64,000 nt of DNA, from NCBI RefSeq assembly GCF_001278945.1, contig NZ_LGRV01000007.1, forward strand, positions 300,842 to 364,841, given 5' to 3'. Origin of the DNA: Lysinibacillus contaminans (lineage in GTDB: Bacteria > Bacillota > Bacilli > Bacillales_A > Planococcaceae). How positions within the stretch are numbered: the first letter of the stretch is position 1; every line of letters begins with the position of its first letter. The position numbers and the translations under genes are program-made. Positions 29,567 through 39,232 of the stretch are shown here, piece after piece. The notes beneath the pieces are model-generated. The model did not search any database. It was given only the letters and a program-made list of their open reading frames with translations, and was not told the origin of the DNA.

Positions 29567-32500
29567 ATGGCTAACCAACCAAAGAAATACAAAAAATTCG
29601 TAGCAACGGCTGCAACAGCTACTTTAGTAGCATCTGCAATCGTACCAGTTGCATCTGCAGCTGAATTCAAGGACGTTGCTGGCAGCGACCACGCAGTAGC
29701 AATCAACGCACTATCTGAAGCAGGTATCATTAACGGATACTCTGACGGCACATTCAAACCAAACCAAACAATCAACCGCGGACAAGTGGTAAAAATGTTA
29801 GGTCGTTGGTTAGAAGCACAAGGCCAAGAAATCCCAGCTGACTGGAAAACTGAACAACGCTTCAGTGATTTAGCTCTAACAGCTGAAGAAGAACTAGTGC
29901 AATATGCTGCACTTGCTAAAGATGCAGGCGTATTCAATGGTTCAAACGGTAAATTAAACTACACACAAAACATGCAACGTCAACAAATGGCAGTTGTTAT
30001 TGTACGTGCTATTGAAGAAATCGCAGGTGTAGATCTAGTAGCAGAATACAAAGAAGCAGGTCACGTTACTGAAATTTCTGACCTTGACAAAGCTTTCTCT
30101 GCAGAGCAACGTAACGCGATCGTAGCATTAGAATACGCTGAAATTACTAACGTATCTAACTTCCGTCCAGCTGACAGCGTAACTCGCGGTCAATTCGCTT
30201 CATTCTTACACCGTACAATCGAAAACGTAATTAATGCTGAAGTTGATGCTGCAGTTAAAGCTATCAATAACACAACTGTTGAAGTAACATTTGACGAAGA
30301 GGTTACTGATATTAAAGCTCTTGACTTCGCTATTGAAGGTTTAGAAATCAGCAACGCAGCTGTAAAACAATCAAACAAAAAAGTTGTTGTATTAACAACA
30401 TCTGCTCAAACAGCTGATGTAGAATACACTGTAACTTTAAATGACGAAAAAATCGGTTCGTTCAAAGGTTTAGCAGCTGTAATCCCAACTGCTATTGATG
30501 TAGTTCAAAAATCTCAACAAGATGTTGTTGGTAACCAAGTAACTGTACAAGCAAAAGTTACTGTAGCTGAAGGTCAATCTAAAGCTGGTATTCCAGTTAC
30601 ATTTAACATTATCAATAACTATAATGATAATAGCACTGGTACATTAAACGCACCAATCATTGCTGAAGCAACAACTAATGAAGAGGGTATCGCTACTTAC
30701 TCTTACACTCGTTATGCACAAACTAGCCAACAAATCGCTTCATCTGATGAAGTGCAAGCATACGCAACTGGTAAAGCATCAGTACGTTCATTTGCAAAAG
30801 TATACTGGGCATCTATTAAACCATTAACGATTTCTGAAGTAACTACAGGTAACTCAGTAAATAATGGTGCTAAAAAGCAATATAAAATCAAAGCTGCTCT
30901 ATACCATACAGAAGGCTATACTGCTGCATTCACTGAAAATGGTCAAGTATACCCAGCAGGTAATTACGTAAATATTGCTTTTAAAGAAAATATTGATGTA
31001 ACACCTGATAAAGCAGTAAAAACTGTAGATGTAATTGATGGTAATGGCAGAAACTTAGGTTACCCAGGACAATTCACAACTTCTTTAGGTGATCAAAGCC
31101 AAGGCATCAAAGTTGTAAAAGTTGCAGTTGATAAAAACGGTGAAGCAATCGTTACATTAACAGGTAACAATGCTGAAGTAACACCGGTTGTATTTGTAGA
31201 TAACAAAGAAAATCCACAAAATGCAACAGGTAACCGTGGTCGCTTCAATACAACTGAATTATTTGCAGAAGCTCCAAAATTAGCATTCGGTAAAATCCAA
31301 AACTTACAATTAGCTTTAGATTCTATTGGAACTGAATTTGCAGCTGCATATGCTACAGCAGGTTCAGCTACATCATACACATATGAAAATGCAACATCTA
31401 ATAGCATTTTAATTCGTGATGCAGCAAACAATCTTACTTGGATTACTAGAGGTACAACACTTCCAACAGGTGCAAGCTACATCAACCAAGCTAACCCATT
31501 ACGTACTGGTGAAACAGTGCCAACTGGCTTCGTTCTTGTACGTGGTACAGTAGGAAACCCAACTGGTGACTTCCCTGCATTCTCTGGTACAAAATCAGTA
31601 CACACTTATTACAATATTGCTAATGGAAAATCAGCTTCTGCTCAATTAGCGGATGCATTAGTAAATACTGGTGGTCGTGACTATAAAGCAGTATTAAAAG
31701 ATGAGAAGGGTAACCTTGCACCAACTGGTACACAAGTACGTGTTTCTGTAGATGTCGGTTCTGGTTTAAGAGCAGCTGGTAGTGCTGTGTACTTAGTGGA
31801 TAAAAACGCTAACTCAATTCACCTTCTAACAAATGATGCTAGCAAATCTGAAAAATATGTTGTAAACCTTGCAACAGATTCAAAAGGTGAAGTAGCATTT
31901 ACATTAATCGGTGCAAAAGATGCATACGCAACACCAACTGTATTCTCTGAAACGGGTGACAAAGCTGGTTTAGATAAAAATGATTTACAACAAGTTGGTG
32001 GCATCGCATACTTCGGTGACGCAGTTGTACAATCAGCTATCTTAACTGTAGATGGTAAAGATGCTCAAAATGTAAGTGTTGGTGACTTAGCTGCATTCAC
32101 ATATCAAACAGTGGATCAAAACAAAAAACCATATAACACTTACAACCAATCTAACTTACGTGTAGTATTCCAGTTCCAATCTACATTTGCTGGTGCAGAA
32201 GTATATGCAGCAAGTTCAGTAGGTGCTGATGGTAAATTACTTCCGGGTGCAACACCAATCCCAGGTGGTTATATCAACATGGGTAGCTCAAATACTGGTC
32301 TATTAACTGTTGATGCAGACATTAACGGTCGCGCAACATTATATGTAAAAGCAACTCGTGGTACAACAGTAACAGCAACTGCTAGTGCTGCTAATGTTCC
32401 ATCATTACCACAAAACTTAACAGCTTCTGCGGTATTCAACTTAAATAACGTTGAAGGTATCCAACCAGGTGTACCATACACTGGTCGCGTAATTGCAACA

Positions 32501-33571
32501 GACACAGTTAATAACCGTTTATTATTATTATTAAATGATGGTGTAACTGTTAAAGATGTACCTTATGAATCAAATTCACAATTCTTTAACCAAGCAGGAA
32601 CTATTATTTCTGAGTCAACATTTGAAGGCCACAATAATGCTGTACAAGGTTCGAATTTAGTTGATACAGAAGTAACGTTTACTCTTGCTAAAGACTCTAA
32701 CCCAACAACAGTAAGAATGGGTGTAGCTGCAGGTCAATCTCATATTGGATTTAAATCAGGTGCAGCTATTTACCTAACTAATTTAAATGCAACTTATAAT
32801 TTCCATGGTAAAACAATTGGTTCATCAACACCAGGATCAGAGTTACCAGTAAAAGTTGTTGTAAACAACGACAACGTGACTCTTAAAGACTTAGTGTTAC
32901 ACGGTTCAATTGATGTTGGCGGTGGCGGTACTAACGCTAACTACCAAGGTCAAATCAACGTACAAAAATTCACAGCTGATAATCTAACATTAAATGGTAA
33001 TGCGTATGTTCACACAAATGCACAACAAACATTTAATTTAGTAGGTTCAGACTTCTCTAATGCGAATGTTCATTTATTTAAAAATGAACGCATTAACTTT
33101 GCAGGTGCTCAATCTCGTATCGGGGAATTAGTTGCGTATGTATCTGGCGTAGTTGTTTCTAATAACCAAATTTTAAATTCTGATAATACTGTTAAATATG
33201 CAGCTGGAGTGGCTCCAATCATCACTCGTGTTACTATTGCTACTGCATCAGTAATTCAACCAGTTTCTCAAATTTCTGGTTACACAGTACCAACAGCAGT
33301 TGTTGAAAACGCACAAGTAAAAGCTGCAACAGTAACAACAACTTCTGGTGACACGGTTGCAATTACATTTACTGCTGGTACTAATAATATCAACCTAGCT
33401 ACAGTAAATGGTACAACAGGAACTGTTACATCTACTGATACTGTAACATTCACTTTATCACCAGCATTAACAGCTGGCAAAGTAGTTACTTTAGTTGTTG
33501 ACGGTCGTGAGTACACAGCTACTTATGCACCTACTACAACTTCAAGCTTAACATTTGCTCGTAAATACTAA
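29567..33571 (+). CDS. S-layer protein with three SLH domains
   Basis: Major cell-surface protein of 1334 residues. A signal peptide with a basic start (NQPKKYKK) ends at ASA (residues 29-31). Three SLH domains (about 33-80, 98-150, 167-220) anchor it to a pyruvylated wall polymer. The long rest is beta-rich, Thr/Ala/Asn-rich, with Ig-like repeats such as ITVEV-type strands and VTLTGNNAEVTP, fitting a self-assembling lattice. AGAGGAGG lies nine bases before the ATG at 29567; an upstream in-frame start at 29540 is unlikely. A consensus promoter and strong terminator suit high expression. Many Ser/Thr make it a candidate acceptor for the adjacent glycan locus. Confidence 0.93.
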   Translation: MANQPKKYKKFVATAATATLVASAIVPVASAAEFKDVAGSDHAVAINALSEAGIINGYSDGTFKPNQTINRGQVVKMLGRWLEAQGQEIPADWKTEQRFSDLALTAEEELVQYAALAKDAGVFNGSNGKLNYTQNMQRQQMAVVIVRAIEEIAGVDLVAEYKEAGHVTEISDLDKAFSAEQRNAIVALEYAEITNVSNFRPADSVTRGQFASFLHRTIENVINAEVDAAVKAINNTTVEVTFDEEVTDIKALDFAIEGLEISNAAVKQSNKKVVVLTTSAQTADVEYTVTLNDEKIGSFKGLAAVIPTAIDVVQKSQQDVVGNQVTVQAKVTVAEGQSKAGIPVTFNIINNYNDNSTGTLNAPIIAEATTNEEGIATYSYTRYAQTSQQIASSDEVQAYATGKASVRSFAKVYWASIKPLTISEVTTGNSVNNGAKKQYKIKAALYHTEGYTAAFTENGQVYPAGNYVNIAFKENIDVTPDKAVKTVDVIDGNGRNLGYPGQFTTSLGDQSQGIKVVKVAVDKNGEAIVTLTGNNAEVTPVVFVDNKENPQNATGNRGRFNTTELFAEAPKLAFGKIQNLQLALDSIGTEFAAAYATAGSATSYTYENATSNSILIRDAANNLTWITRGTTLPTGASYINQANPLRTGETVPTGFVLVRGTVGNPTGDFPAFSGTKSVHTYYNIANGKSASAQLADALVNTGGRDYKAVLKDEKGNLAPTGTQVRVSVDVGSGLRAAGSAVYLVDKNANSIHLLTNDASKSEKYVVNLATDSKGEVAFTLIGAKDAYATPTVFSETGDKAGLDKNDLQQVGGIAYFGDAVVQSAILTVDGKDAQNVSVGDLAAFTYQTVDQNKKPYNTYNQSNLRVVFQFQSTFAGAEVYAASSVGADGKLLPGATPIPGGYINMGSSNTGLLTVDADINGRATLYVKATRGTTVTATASAANVPSLPQNLTASAVFNLNNVEGIQPGVPYTGRVIATDTVNNRLLLLLNDGVTVKDVPYESNSQFFNQAGTIISESTFEGHNNAVQGSNLVDTEVTFTLAKDSNPTTVRMGVAAGQSHIGFKSGAAIYLTNLNATYNFHGKTIGSSTPGSELPVKVVVNNDNVTLKDLVLHGSIDVGGGGTNANYQGQINVQKFTADNLTLNGNAYVHTNAQQTFNLVGSDFSNANVHLFKNERINFAGAQSRIGELVAYVSGVVVSNNQILNSDNTVKYAAGVAPIITRVTIATASVIQPVSQISGYTVPTAVVENAQVKAATVTTTSGDTVAITFTAGTNNINLATVNGTTGTVTSTDTVTFTLSPALTAGKVVTLVVDGREYTATYAPTTTSSLTFARKY

Positions 33572-33604
33572 TCTTATAGATTATAAAACGACCGATTTAA
33601 TATT

Positions 33605-33650
33605 GACTGTTGACAAATCTAGTTTAACTAGGTTTGTCACAGTCTTTTTT
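33605..33650 (+). terminator. Terminator of the S-layer gene
   Basis: A very long stem, GACTGT then GACAAA and CTAGTT paired with AACTAG, TTTGTC and ACAGTC, with one bulged T and one mismatch, followed by T6. Confidence 0.9.
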
Positions 33651-34242
33651 AGTTATACTAGCGCAGAAATTTCAACTTGAATATTGCATGTTCGAAATAT
33701 TGGAGAAGTATATGTTTACTGCCTCAATATCGGTAATTGCTTAGTGATATATAGTGTAAATGAAATTCTTATTTGAAAACTCTACGTATATATAGTTGAT
33801 AGTATGTAATATAGGGGAGCTTATATAATGTTTGGGATGTATTTGAAAATCGTTGGAAATGTATTTAGTTCTACATATTTAGGGACAATGATTACGGCAT
33901 TTGTTATGAAGAAAAATGAGGATAAAAATTATATGCTTCAATATATTGTGCAAGAACGGAAGATGTGGCGGGAGGATATTCGGACTGAAACGGAGAAATT
34001 TTGTATGCTGTGAATGTGCATCCTATAAGAACGTATCGTTTCTTTGTAGCAATTGGTTTAGATCCAATTGAAGGTCAACTTGCAAAATTGGAGTGTGTAA
34101 TTGATACAAAGGGAGTAAGATGTGAATGGGAACCTATTTTGTAACAAATTGCCGTGTTATTAAAGGAAGATTAGTAGCGTTCGAAGCGTGAGGTGACGGG
34201 GAGCAGGTGTTGTGGATTGTTTATAGATTGATTATAGCTTAG

Positions 34243-34275
34243 CTGATTTGCATGGATGTGCAGATTAGTTTTTTT
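34243..34275 (+). terminator. Terminator-like hairpin in the decayed region
   Basis: An 11-bp stem CTGATTTGCAT / GTGCAGATTAG with three G-U pairs and a 4-nt loop, followed by T7. No intact gene lies before it. Confidence 0.65.
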
Positions 34276-34678
34276 GTATACCTACAAATAGTTCATTGCC
34301 ATGACATTTGATGAAAGACAGGGCATTCTAAGGAGAGTAATTGAAATGTTTCAGTGCATATGTATAAGCTCGCTCTTACACCATATTTATAGTATGAACT
34401 TAGGTTTACCTAGAAATATAATTTCAAAAGAGCATACTTCAAACTCTATTTCTTTGTCATTAGACTACAGAGATGAATCGGGTTAAACAGCTGAATTTGG
34501 TGTGGGAGATGACATTACTCAAGCATAGCCATTCAAAGTGAGCAGCACATCATTCGTTTAGGAACTTTTAATATTGTAGGTGGTCATTGGTAATAGATTT
34601 TAAGCAAGGAATTAGAATAATCGTGGATGTTATGAAGTTGTTGATATTAAAGATTCGTTATGAACTGAATGAAATATT

Positions 34679-34711
34679 ACTCGTGGGGAGATATTCTTTG
34701 CGAGTTTTTTT
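34679..34711 (+). terminator. Second terminator-like hairpin in the decayed region
   Basis: ACTCG / CGAGT stem with a 17-base loop and T7 run. Weak stem, but the U-tract is clear. Confidence 0.4.
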
Positions 34712-34818
34712 GTTGCCAATTAACTATATTATGAATAGAATGTAATGATTGGTGTTATATATGTAATGTTTCCATCCTTAATATAGAAGTCACCCTACAT
34801 GTATTTGCCGATTTATAG

Positions 34819-34824
34819 TATAAT
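34819..34824 (+). promoter_or_regulatory. -10 element before the TPR gene
   Basis: Perfect TATAAT about 45 bases upstream of the TPR-protein start. A matching -35 was not found. Confidence 0.4.
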
Positions 34825-34869
34825 AACCATATGTGAAAAAAAGACGTAAATTAAGGAAGGTAGAGTTAG

Positions 34870-35367
34870 ATGACATTTACTGAACCAATACGAAAATATA
34901 TATTGTCCGGCGTGGTGGCATTTGTCGTAGTTGGTCTGATTGTGGCGAATGTTATGGCTAGCAAGCAGGACCAAGAATTTGCAACGAATGAGGCACTATA
35001 TAGTCAGGCCGTACAATTACAAACAGATGGTAATTATGAAGGGGCATGGGAAGCCATTTCTCAGGTTTTAAAGGCTGAGCCGAGTTCGGAGATTGCAAAT
35101 TATTTAGCGGCGATCATTTCTGTTAATAAGGGTGATGCAAAGCAGGCAGCAATATATATGCAAAAAACGCTAGATATTAATCCTTATAAGGCTGAAGATG
35201 CGATGTTCATGATCCAATTAGGCGAGGTATTTGTAGCTGCTGAAAGATATGAGGATGCAAAAACTGTACTCCTGAGATGTCAAGAATCGGCATGGACATT
35301 AGAGGAAATGCCAAATTATCAAGAGCATGTTGCTTCATTACTAGCGCAAATCGAAAATCCGCAATAA
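34870..35367 (+). CDS. Membrane-anchored TPR protein
   Basis: A 165-residue protein with one N-terminal membrane helix (about residues 11-30) and an external part made of tetratricopeptide-like helices: EALYSQAVQLQTDGNYEGAW, EIANYLAAIISVNKGDAKQA and QLGEVFVAAERYEDAKTVLL. It is 16 bases upstream of the O-antigen-ligase-like gene with its own AAGGAAGG site, so the two are an operon. TPR modules often accompany Wzy/WaaL-type enzymes in Gram-positive and Gram-negative glycan loci. A partner role for the ligase is inferred. Confidence 0.8.
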   Translation: MTFTEPIRKYILSGVVAFVVVGLIVANVMASKQDQEFATNEALYSQAVQLQTDGNYEGAWEAISQVLKAEPSSEIANYLAAIISVNKGDAKQAAIYMQKTLDINPYKAEDAMFMIQLGEVFVAAERYEDAKTVLLRCQESAWTLEEMPNYQEHVASLLAQIENPQ

Positions 35368-35383
35368 AGGAAGGTACATAATA

Positions 35384-36952
35384 ATGAGCAAGTTCTACGA
35401 AAAGGTAGCTTATCATGATGTAGAGGAAGATTTACAATCACAAAAATCCGTGGATAAGTGGATTTTTGGATTGCTTCTTATTGTAATAGGCTTTGTGCCA
35501 TTAATCGTGATGGCAAGTGTTATTGAAGTACAATCACCGCTTATTACAAATTTAGGTGCCTTAACTGGTGGAGTAAAAGGGGATCTCTTTACATATTATA
35601 AGGCACTAATATTACTAACTATTACTGTAATAGCAGGTTTAATGTTCTTATCGAAAATTTTGTTTATGAATGGTGAAATTCGTAAAACAAAATTGAATTA
35701 TGCGATTGGTGCATTTGCTGTAGCGATTGTATTGTCGACAATTTTTTCACCGAATATTTCAATCGCACTAAATGGTTTATACAACCGTTCAGATGGTGCA
35801 ATTAGTTGGTTATGCTATCTAGCAATATTCTTCATTGCGATGAATATTGAGTATCCGAAGAAAGCTGTTCAATATGTAGTATACGCAACTTATCCTTTTG
35901 TTTTTATTAATTTATGTATTATAACTTTAAACTTTTTCGGTAAAGATTTGCTGCAAAATGCATGGGCAAAAAAGTTAGTTACATTATTTTTACCTGAAGG
36001 AGCAAATTTAAGTGAAGGATCGGTATTGCTGGGAACGTTAAACCACGGGAATTATATGAGTGGAACGTTTGCAATTCTTGTTATGATGTACCTTACTTGG
36101 GTTGTAATAGACACAAATACTACACGTAGAATAGTAAATCTATTATTCGCTTTTTCTGCGATTTTAATTGTATTTATGGCGTTATCTACTAGTGGTTTTT
36201 TAACAATTTTATGCTGTATACCATTTGTTTTATGGCTTTTAGTTAAATCGAAAAAGAAAACAATGGCAATTTCATTATTAGCCGTTTTTTGTATAGTTAG
36301 TGCAATAAGTTTGCATGCTTTAGCGGTGAAAAACCCGAAAATTTGGGATGAAACATTAGGCTTCTTTATTTCTGAAAATCCATACTCTGTAGAAAATGTA
36401 GTTTCCTCTACATCACAAAATTATGATTGGAATAATTCAATACTATCAGGCACAACAGCATATGCAGCGGAGAAACAGTTTGAATTGCCGGTGATTCCTG
36501 AAACGGGTGTCGGTGCTGGTTCTGGACGTGTATATATTTGGGAGAATGTTTTAAATTTAACGATGGATCGTCCCCTGTTTGGATATGGATTAGATACCCT
36601 TATTTATAATTTCCCTCATTACAACATTGATGCTAGGGCAAATTTAGAAACAGAGACAGTTATAGTAGACAAGCCGCATAATATGTATGTAGGTACTCTT
36701 TATGGAACGGGCTTTTTAGGGTTTATTGGTTTTATGAGTATTATTTCGTTTACTGTTTTTGGAAGTTTGAAGGCTATTATTCGGTATAAATCAACATATG
36801 ATTTTGGTGTCATTTTGTGTGTTACATGGTTAGCATTTTTATTCCAAGCACTATTTAATGATACATTACCTGGTACAGCAGCCCCACTGTGGATAGTTGC
36901 CGGTCTTTTAATTGGAATTTCAACAATTAATGAAAAAGAAAAAATAGTTTAA
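35384..36952 (+). CDS. O-antigen ligase/polymerase family membrane protein
   Basis: A 522-residue polytopic membrane protein with about 11-12 helices and a large external loop (around residues 320-410) ahead of the family motif DKPHNMYVGTLYGTGFLGF, typical of the Wzy_C/WaaL ligase domain. Such enzymes transfer or polymerise lipid-linked glycans at the outer face of the membrane. Related WsfB of Geobacillus stearothermophilus is the S-layer oligosaccharyltransferase, so here it could attach the locus glycan to the adjacent S-layer protein. It could instead be a polymerase. AAGGAAGG precedes the ATG. Confidence 0.85.
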   Translation: MSKFYEKVAYHDVEEDLQSQKSVDKWIFGLLLIVIGFVPLIVMASVIEVQSPLITNLGALTGGVKGDLFTYYKALILLTITVIAGLMFLSKILFMNGEIRKTKLNYAIGAFAVAIVLSTIFSPNISIALNGLYNRSDGAISWLCYLAIFFIAMNIEYPKKAVQYVVYATYPFVFINLCIITLNFFGKDLLQNAWAKKLVTLFLPEGANLSEGSVLLGTLNHGNYMSGTFAILVMMYLTWVVIDTNTTRRIVNLLFAFSAILIVFMALSTSGFLTILCCIPFVLWLLVKSKKKTMAISLLAVFCIVSAISLHALAVKNPKIWDETLGFFISENPYSVENVVSSTSQNYDWNNSILSGTTAYAAEKQFELPVIPETGVGAGSGRVYIWENVLNLTMDRPLFGYGLDTLIYNFPHYNIDARANLETETVIVDKPHNMYVGTLYGTGFLGFIGFMSIISFTVFGSLKAIIRYKSTYDFGVILCVTWLAFLFQALFNDTLPGTAAPLWIVAGLLIGISTINEKEKIV

Positions 36953-36972
36953 AAATAATTTGAAAATTATTT

Positions 36973-37009
36973 TTAATGGGTAGAACGTTAAAGCGTCTAC
37001 CCATTTTAA
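36973..37009 (+). terminator. Terminator after the ligase-like gene
   Basis: Stem AATGGGTAGA / TCTACCCATT with an 11-nt loop and a short TTTT tail. Confidence 0.7.
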
Positions 37010-37146
37010 ATAATATATTTCAGTAATGGAAGAGATTATTAAGGAGTATGAAAAATGCTATAAAATAGTGTTGTAATGGGATTCCTATATATTCTTTATT
37101 TCTATATATGCCAAATCTAATGATATGTTATCAAGGAGTTCAAAAG

Positions 37147-37959
37147 ATGATAAAGTCTGTTATATCACAAATTAAATATATGTTTACTCAAAGGTCTTTA
37201 ATAAATCAATTTACTAGAAGAGAGATATCAAATAGATATAAAGGCTCTTATTTAGGAATCTTATGGTCTCTTATAACTCCGTTAATGATGTTAGTGATTT
37301 ATACATTTGTTTTTAGTGTAGTTTTCCAAGCGAAATGGGGAACTGGTGAAGAAACAAGTAAAGTAGAATTTGCTTTATTGTTACTTGCTGGGTTATTAGT
37401 TTTTAATATTTTTTCAGAGGTAATATCTAAATCGCCTTTTTTAATTACTTCTAATCCGAATTATGTGAAAAAGGTTGTTTTTCCTTTAGAAATCATGCCG
37501 ATTGTTGCGGTAGGGTCTGCACTATTTCAAGCGTTTATTAGTTATTTAGTATTAATTGTTGCATTATTTGTATTAATGGGGACTTTTAACTTTACAGCTT
37601 TGTTATTTCCTATAGTTATTTTACCTTTAATTTTATTTACATTAGGCTTATCTTGGTTTCTTTCTTCATTAGGAGTTTATATAAAGGATGTAGGTCAACT
37701 AATTGCATTGGTACTTCCTGCCTTAATGTTTATGAGTCCAATATTTTATCCTATTTCAGTAATTCCAAAAGAATTTCATTTTGTTTATTTGTTAAACCCA
37801 ATTACATATGTTGTAGAAGATGCAAGACGTACGATAATTTGGGGACAATTCCCTCATTGGGATTGGGTAATTATTGGAACCATTTTAGGTATTCTCTTTG
37901 CATTAAGTGGATATATTTGGTTTAAAAAGACAAGAAAGGGTTTTGCAGATGTCCTCTAG
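37147..37959 (+). CDS. Polysaccharide ABC exporter permease (TagG/Wzm type)
   Basis: ABC-2 type permease of 270 residues with six predicted membrane helices. Typical elements are LINQFTRREISNRYKGSYLGILWSLI's beginning at the N-terminus, FWF-like aromatic segments, and the C-terminal LLNPITYVVEDARR motif. It exports undecaprenyl-linked polymers across the membrane with the ATPase encoded downstream. AAGGAG at 37133-37138 fits the ATG at 37147 better than the ATG at 37108. Its 3' end overlaps the ATPase gene by 11 bases. The ABC route implies that the whole chain is built in the cytoplasm. Confidence 0.92.
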   Translation: MIKSVISQIKYMFTQRSLINQFTRREISNRYKGSYLGILWSLITPLMMLVIYTFVFSVVFQAKWGTGEETSKVEFALLLLAGLLVFNIFSEVISKSPFLITSNPNYVKKVVFPLEIMPIVAVGSALFQAFISYLVLIVALFVLMGTFNFTALLFPIVILPLILFTLGLSWFLSSLGVYIKDVGQLIALVLPALMFMSPIFYPISVIPKEFHFVYLLNPITYVVEDARRTIIWGQFPHWDWVIIGTILGILFALSGYIWFKKTRKGFADVL

Positions 37960-39220
37960 TAATAATAATATTGCAATTAGCGTAAGAAAAATATCTAAAG
38001 AATATCAAATATATGGAAAACCGATAGATCGATTAAAACAAAGCTTATCTTTTGGTGAAAAAAAATATTATCGGGAGTTTAATGCATTAAATGATATTAG
38101 TTTCGATGTAAAGAAAGGTCAAACTTTTGGCATAGTAGGTCAAAATGGTTCAGGTAAAAGTACATTACTACAAATGCTAGCAGATACTTTAACTCCAACT
38201 GAGGGTGAAGTAATAGTAAATGGTCGTGTCGCAGCCTTATTAGAATTAGGGAGCGGATTCAACCCAGAATATACAGGTCGAGAAAATGTATATTTAAATG
38301 GTTCAATTTTAGGGGTTTCAAAAGAAGAAATGGATATAAGATTTGCTGAAATCGAACAATTTGCAGATATTGGCGATTTTATTGACCAACCGGTAAAAAC
38401 CTATTCAAGTGGTATGTATGTTCGACTAGCTTTTGCTGTGGCTATTAATGTCGATGCTGACATATTAATTGTTGATGAAGCGCTTGCTGTAGGCGATATG
38501 TTTTTCCAAATTAAATGTTACAAAAAAATTGATGAGTTCCGTAATCAAGGAAAGACAATATTGTTAGTAACTCATGATTTAGGTAGTGTAATTAAATATT
38601 GTGATAATGTTCTAGTTTTAAACCAAGGAAATTCGCTAGGTATATATCCTGCTAAAGAAGCTGTTGATATTTATAAAAAAGTTGTAGTGAATTTGCATAA
38701 AGGAAAAGAAGGTATTATAGAGACAACTTCTACTTCACATAAAGAGTGGAAAGATTTTTATCCACTAAATGCAGAAATGTTGAATTATGGTAATGATTCT
38801 GCTGAAATCATAGATTATGGCATCTTTGATGATTACAAGGAACTTACATCTGCAATTAATAAAGATGTAAGTTGTACGATAAAAATGAGAGTTCAATTTA
38901 AAGAAACGATTGAAAATCCTATTTTTGCCTATACAATTAAAGATTTAAAAGGAACAGAAATCACAGGAACTAATACAATGATAGAAAATGCTTCATCAAA
39001 AGAAGTTAAAGCTGGACAAATTATTGAAGTAAGTTTCGAACAGCAAGTAACGTTACAGGGAGGGAATTATTTACTTTCATTTGGATGTACAGGTTTTCAA
39101 AAGGGAGAATTTGTTGTGTATCACAGATTGTATGATGTTATTGCATTTCAAGTTGTTTCATCGAAAAATACAGTAGGTTTTTTTGACCCTAACTCGAAAG
39201 TCGAAATTACTACTAAATAA
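37949..39220 (+). CDS. Polysaccharide ABC exporter ATPase with Wzt-like C-terminal domain
   Basis: A 423-residue ATPase. Walker A GQNGSGKS (64-71), the signature TYSSGMYVRLAF (151-162), Walker B LIVDE (173-177) and the H-loop VTHD are complete. Residues about 255-423 form an extra beta-rich domain (TCIKMRV-like strands, FAYTIKDLKGTEITGTNT), like the Wzt carbohydrate-binding domain, which in E. coli O9a recognises the capped chain end before export. Simple TagH-type ATPases end in other extensions, so this favours the Wzt type. AGAAAGGG precedes the ATG at 37949. The downstream methyltransferase and kinase-like genes fit such a capping system. Confidence 0.9.
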   Translation: MSSSNNNIAISVRKISKEYQIYGKPIDRLKQSLSFGEKKYYREFNALNDISFDVKKGQTFGIVGQNGSGKSTLLQMLADTLTPTEGEVIVNGRVAALLELGSGFNPEYTGRENVYLNGSILGVSKEEMDIRFAEIEQFADIGDFIDQPVKTYSSGMYVRLAFAVAINVDADILIVDEALAVGDMFFQIKCYKKIDEFRNQGKTILLVTHDLGSVIKYCDNVLVLNQGNSLGIYPAKEAVDIYKKVVVNLHKGKEGIIETTSTSHKEWKDFYPLNAEMLNYGNDSAEIIDYGIFDDYKELTSAINKDVSCTIKMRVQFKETIENPIFAYTIKDLKGTEITGTNTMIENASSKEVKAGQIIEVSFEQQVTLQGGNYLLSFGCTGFQKGEFVVYHRLYDVIAFQVVSSKNTVGFFDPNSKVEITTK

Positions 39221-39232
39221 ATAGGTGATATT

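Larger units (their letters stand above)
33651..34869. pseudogene. Decayed region without intact genes
   Basis: About 1.2 kb in which only short frames remain. One at 33828-34013 (61 residues, MFGMYLKIVGNVFSSTYLG then MLQYIVQERKMWRED) has a ribosome site GGGGAGC and looks like the start of a truncated small protein. A second at 34301-34486 (61 residues) and a fragment near 34492 (TAEFGVGDDITQA then stop) also look like gene debris. Two terminator-like hairpins (34243-34275 and 34679-34711) survive. The origin of the debris is not recognisable. Confidence 0.5.
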
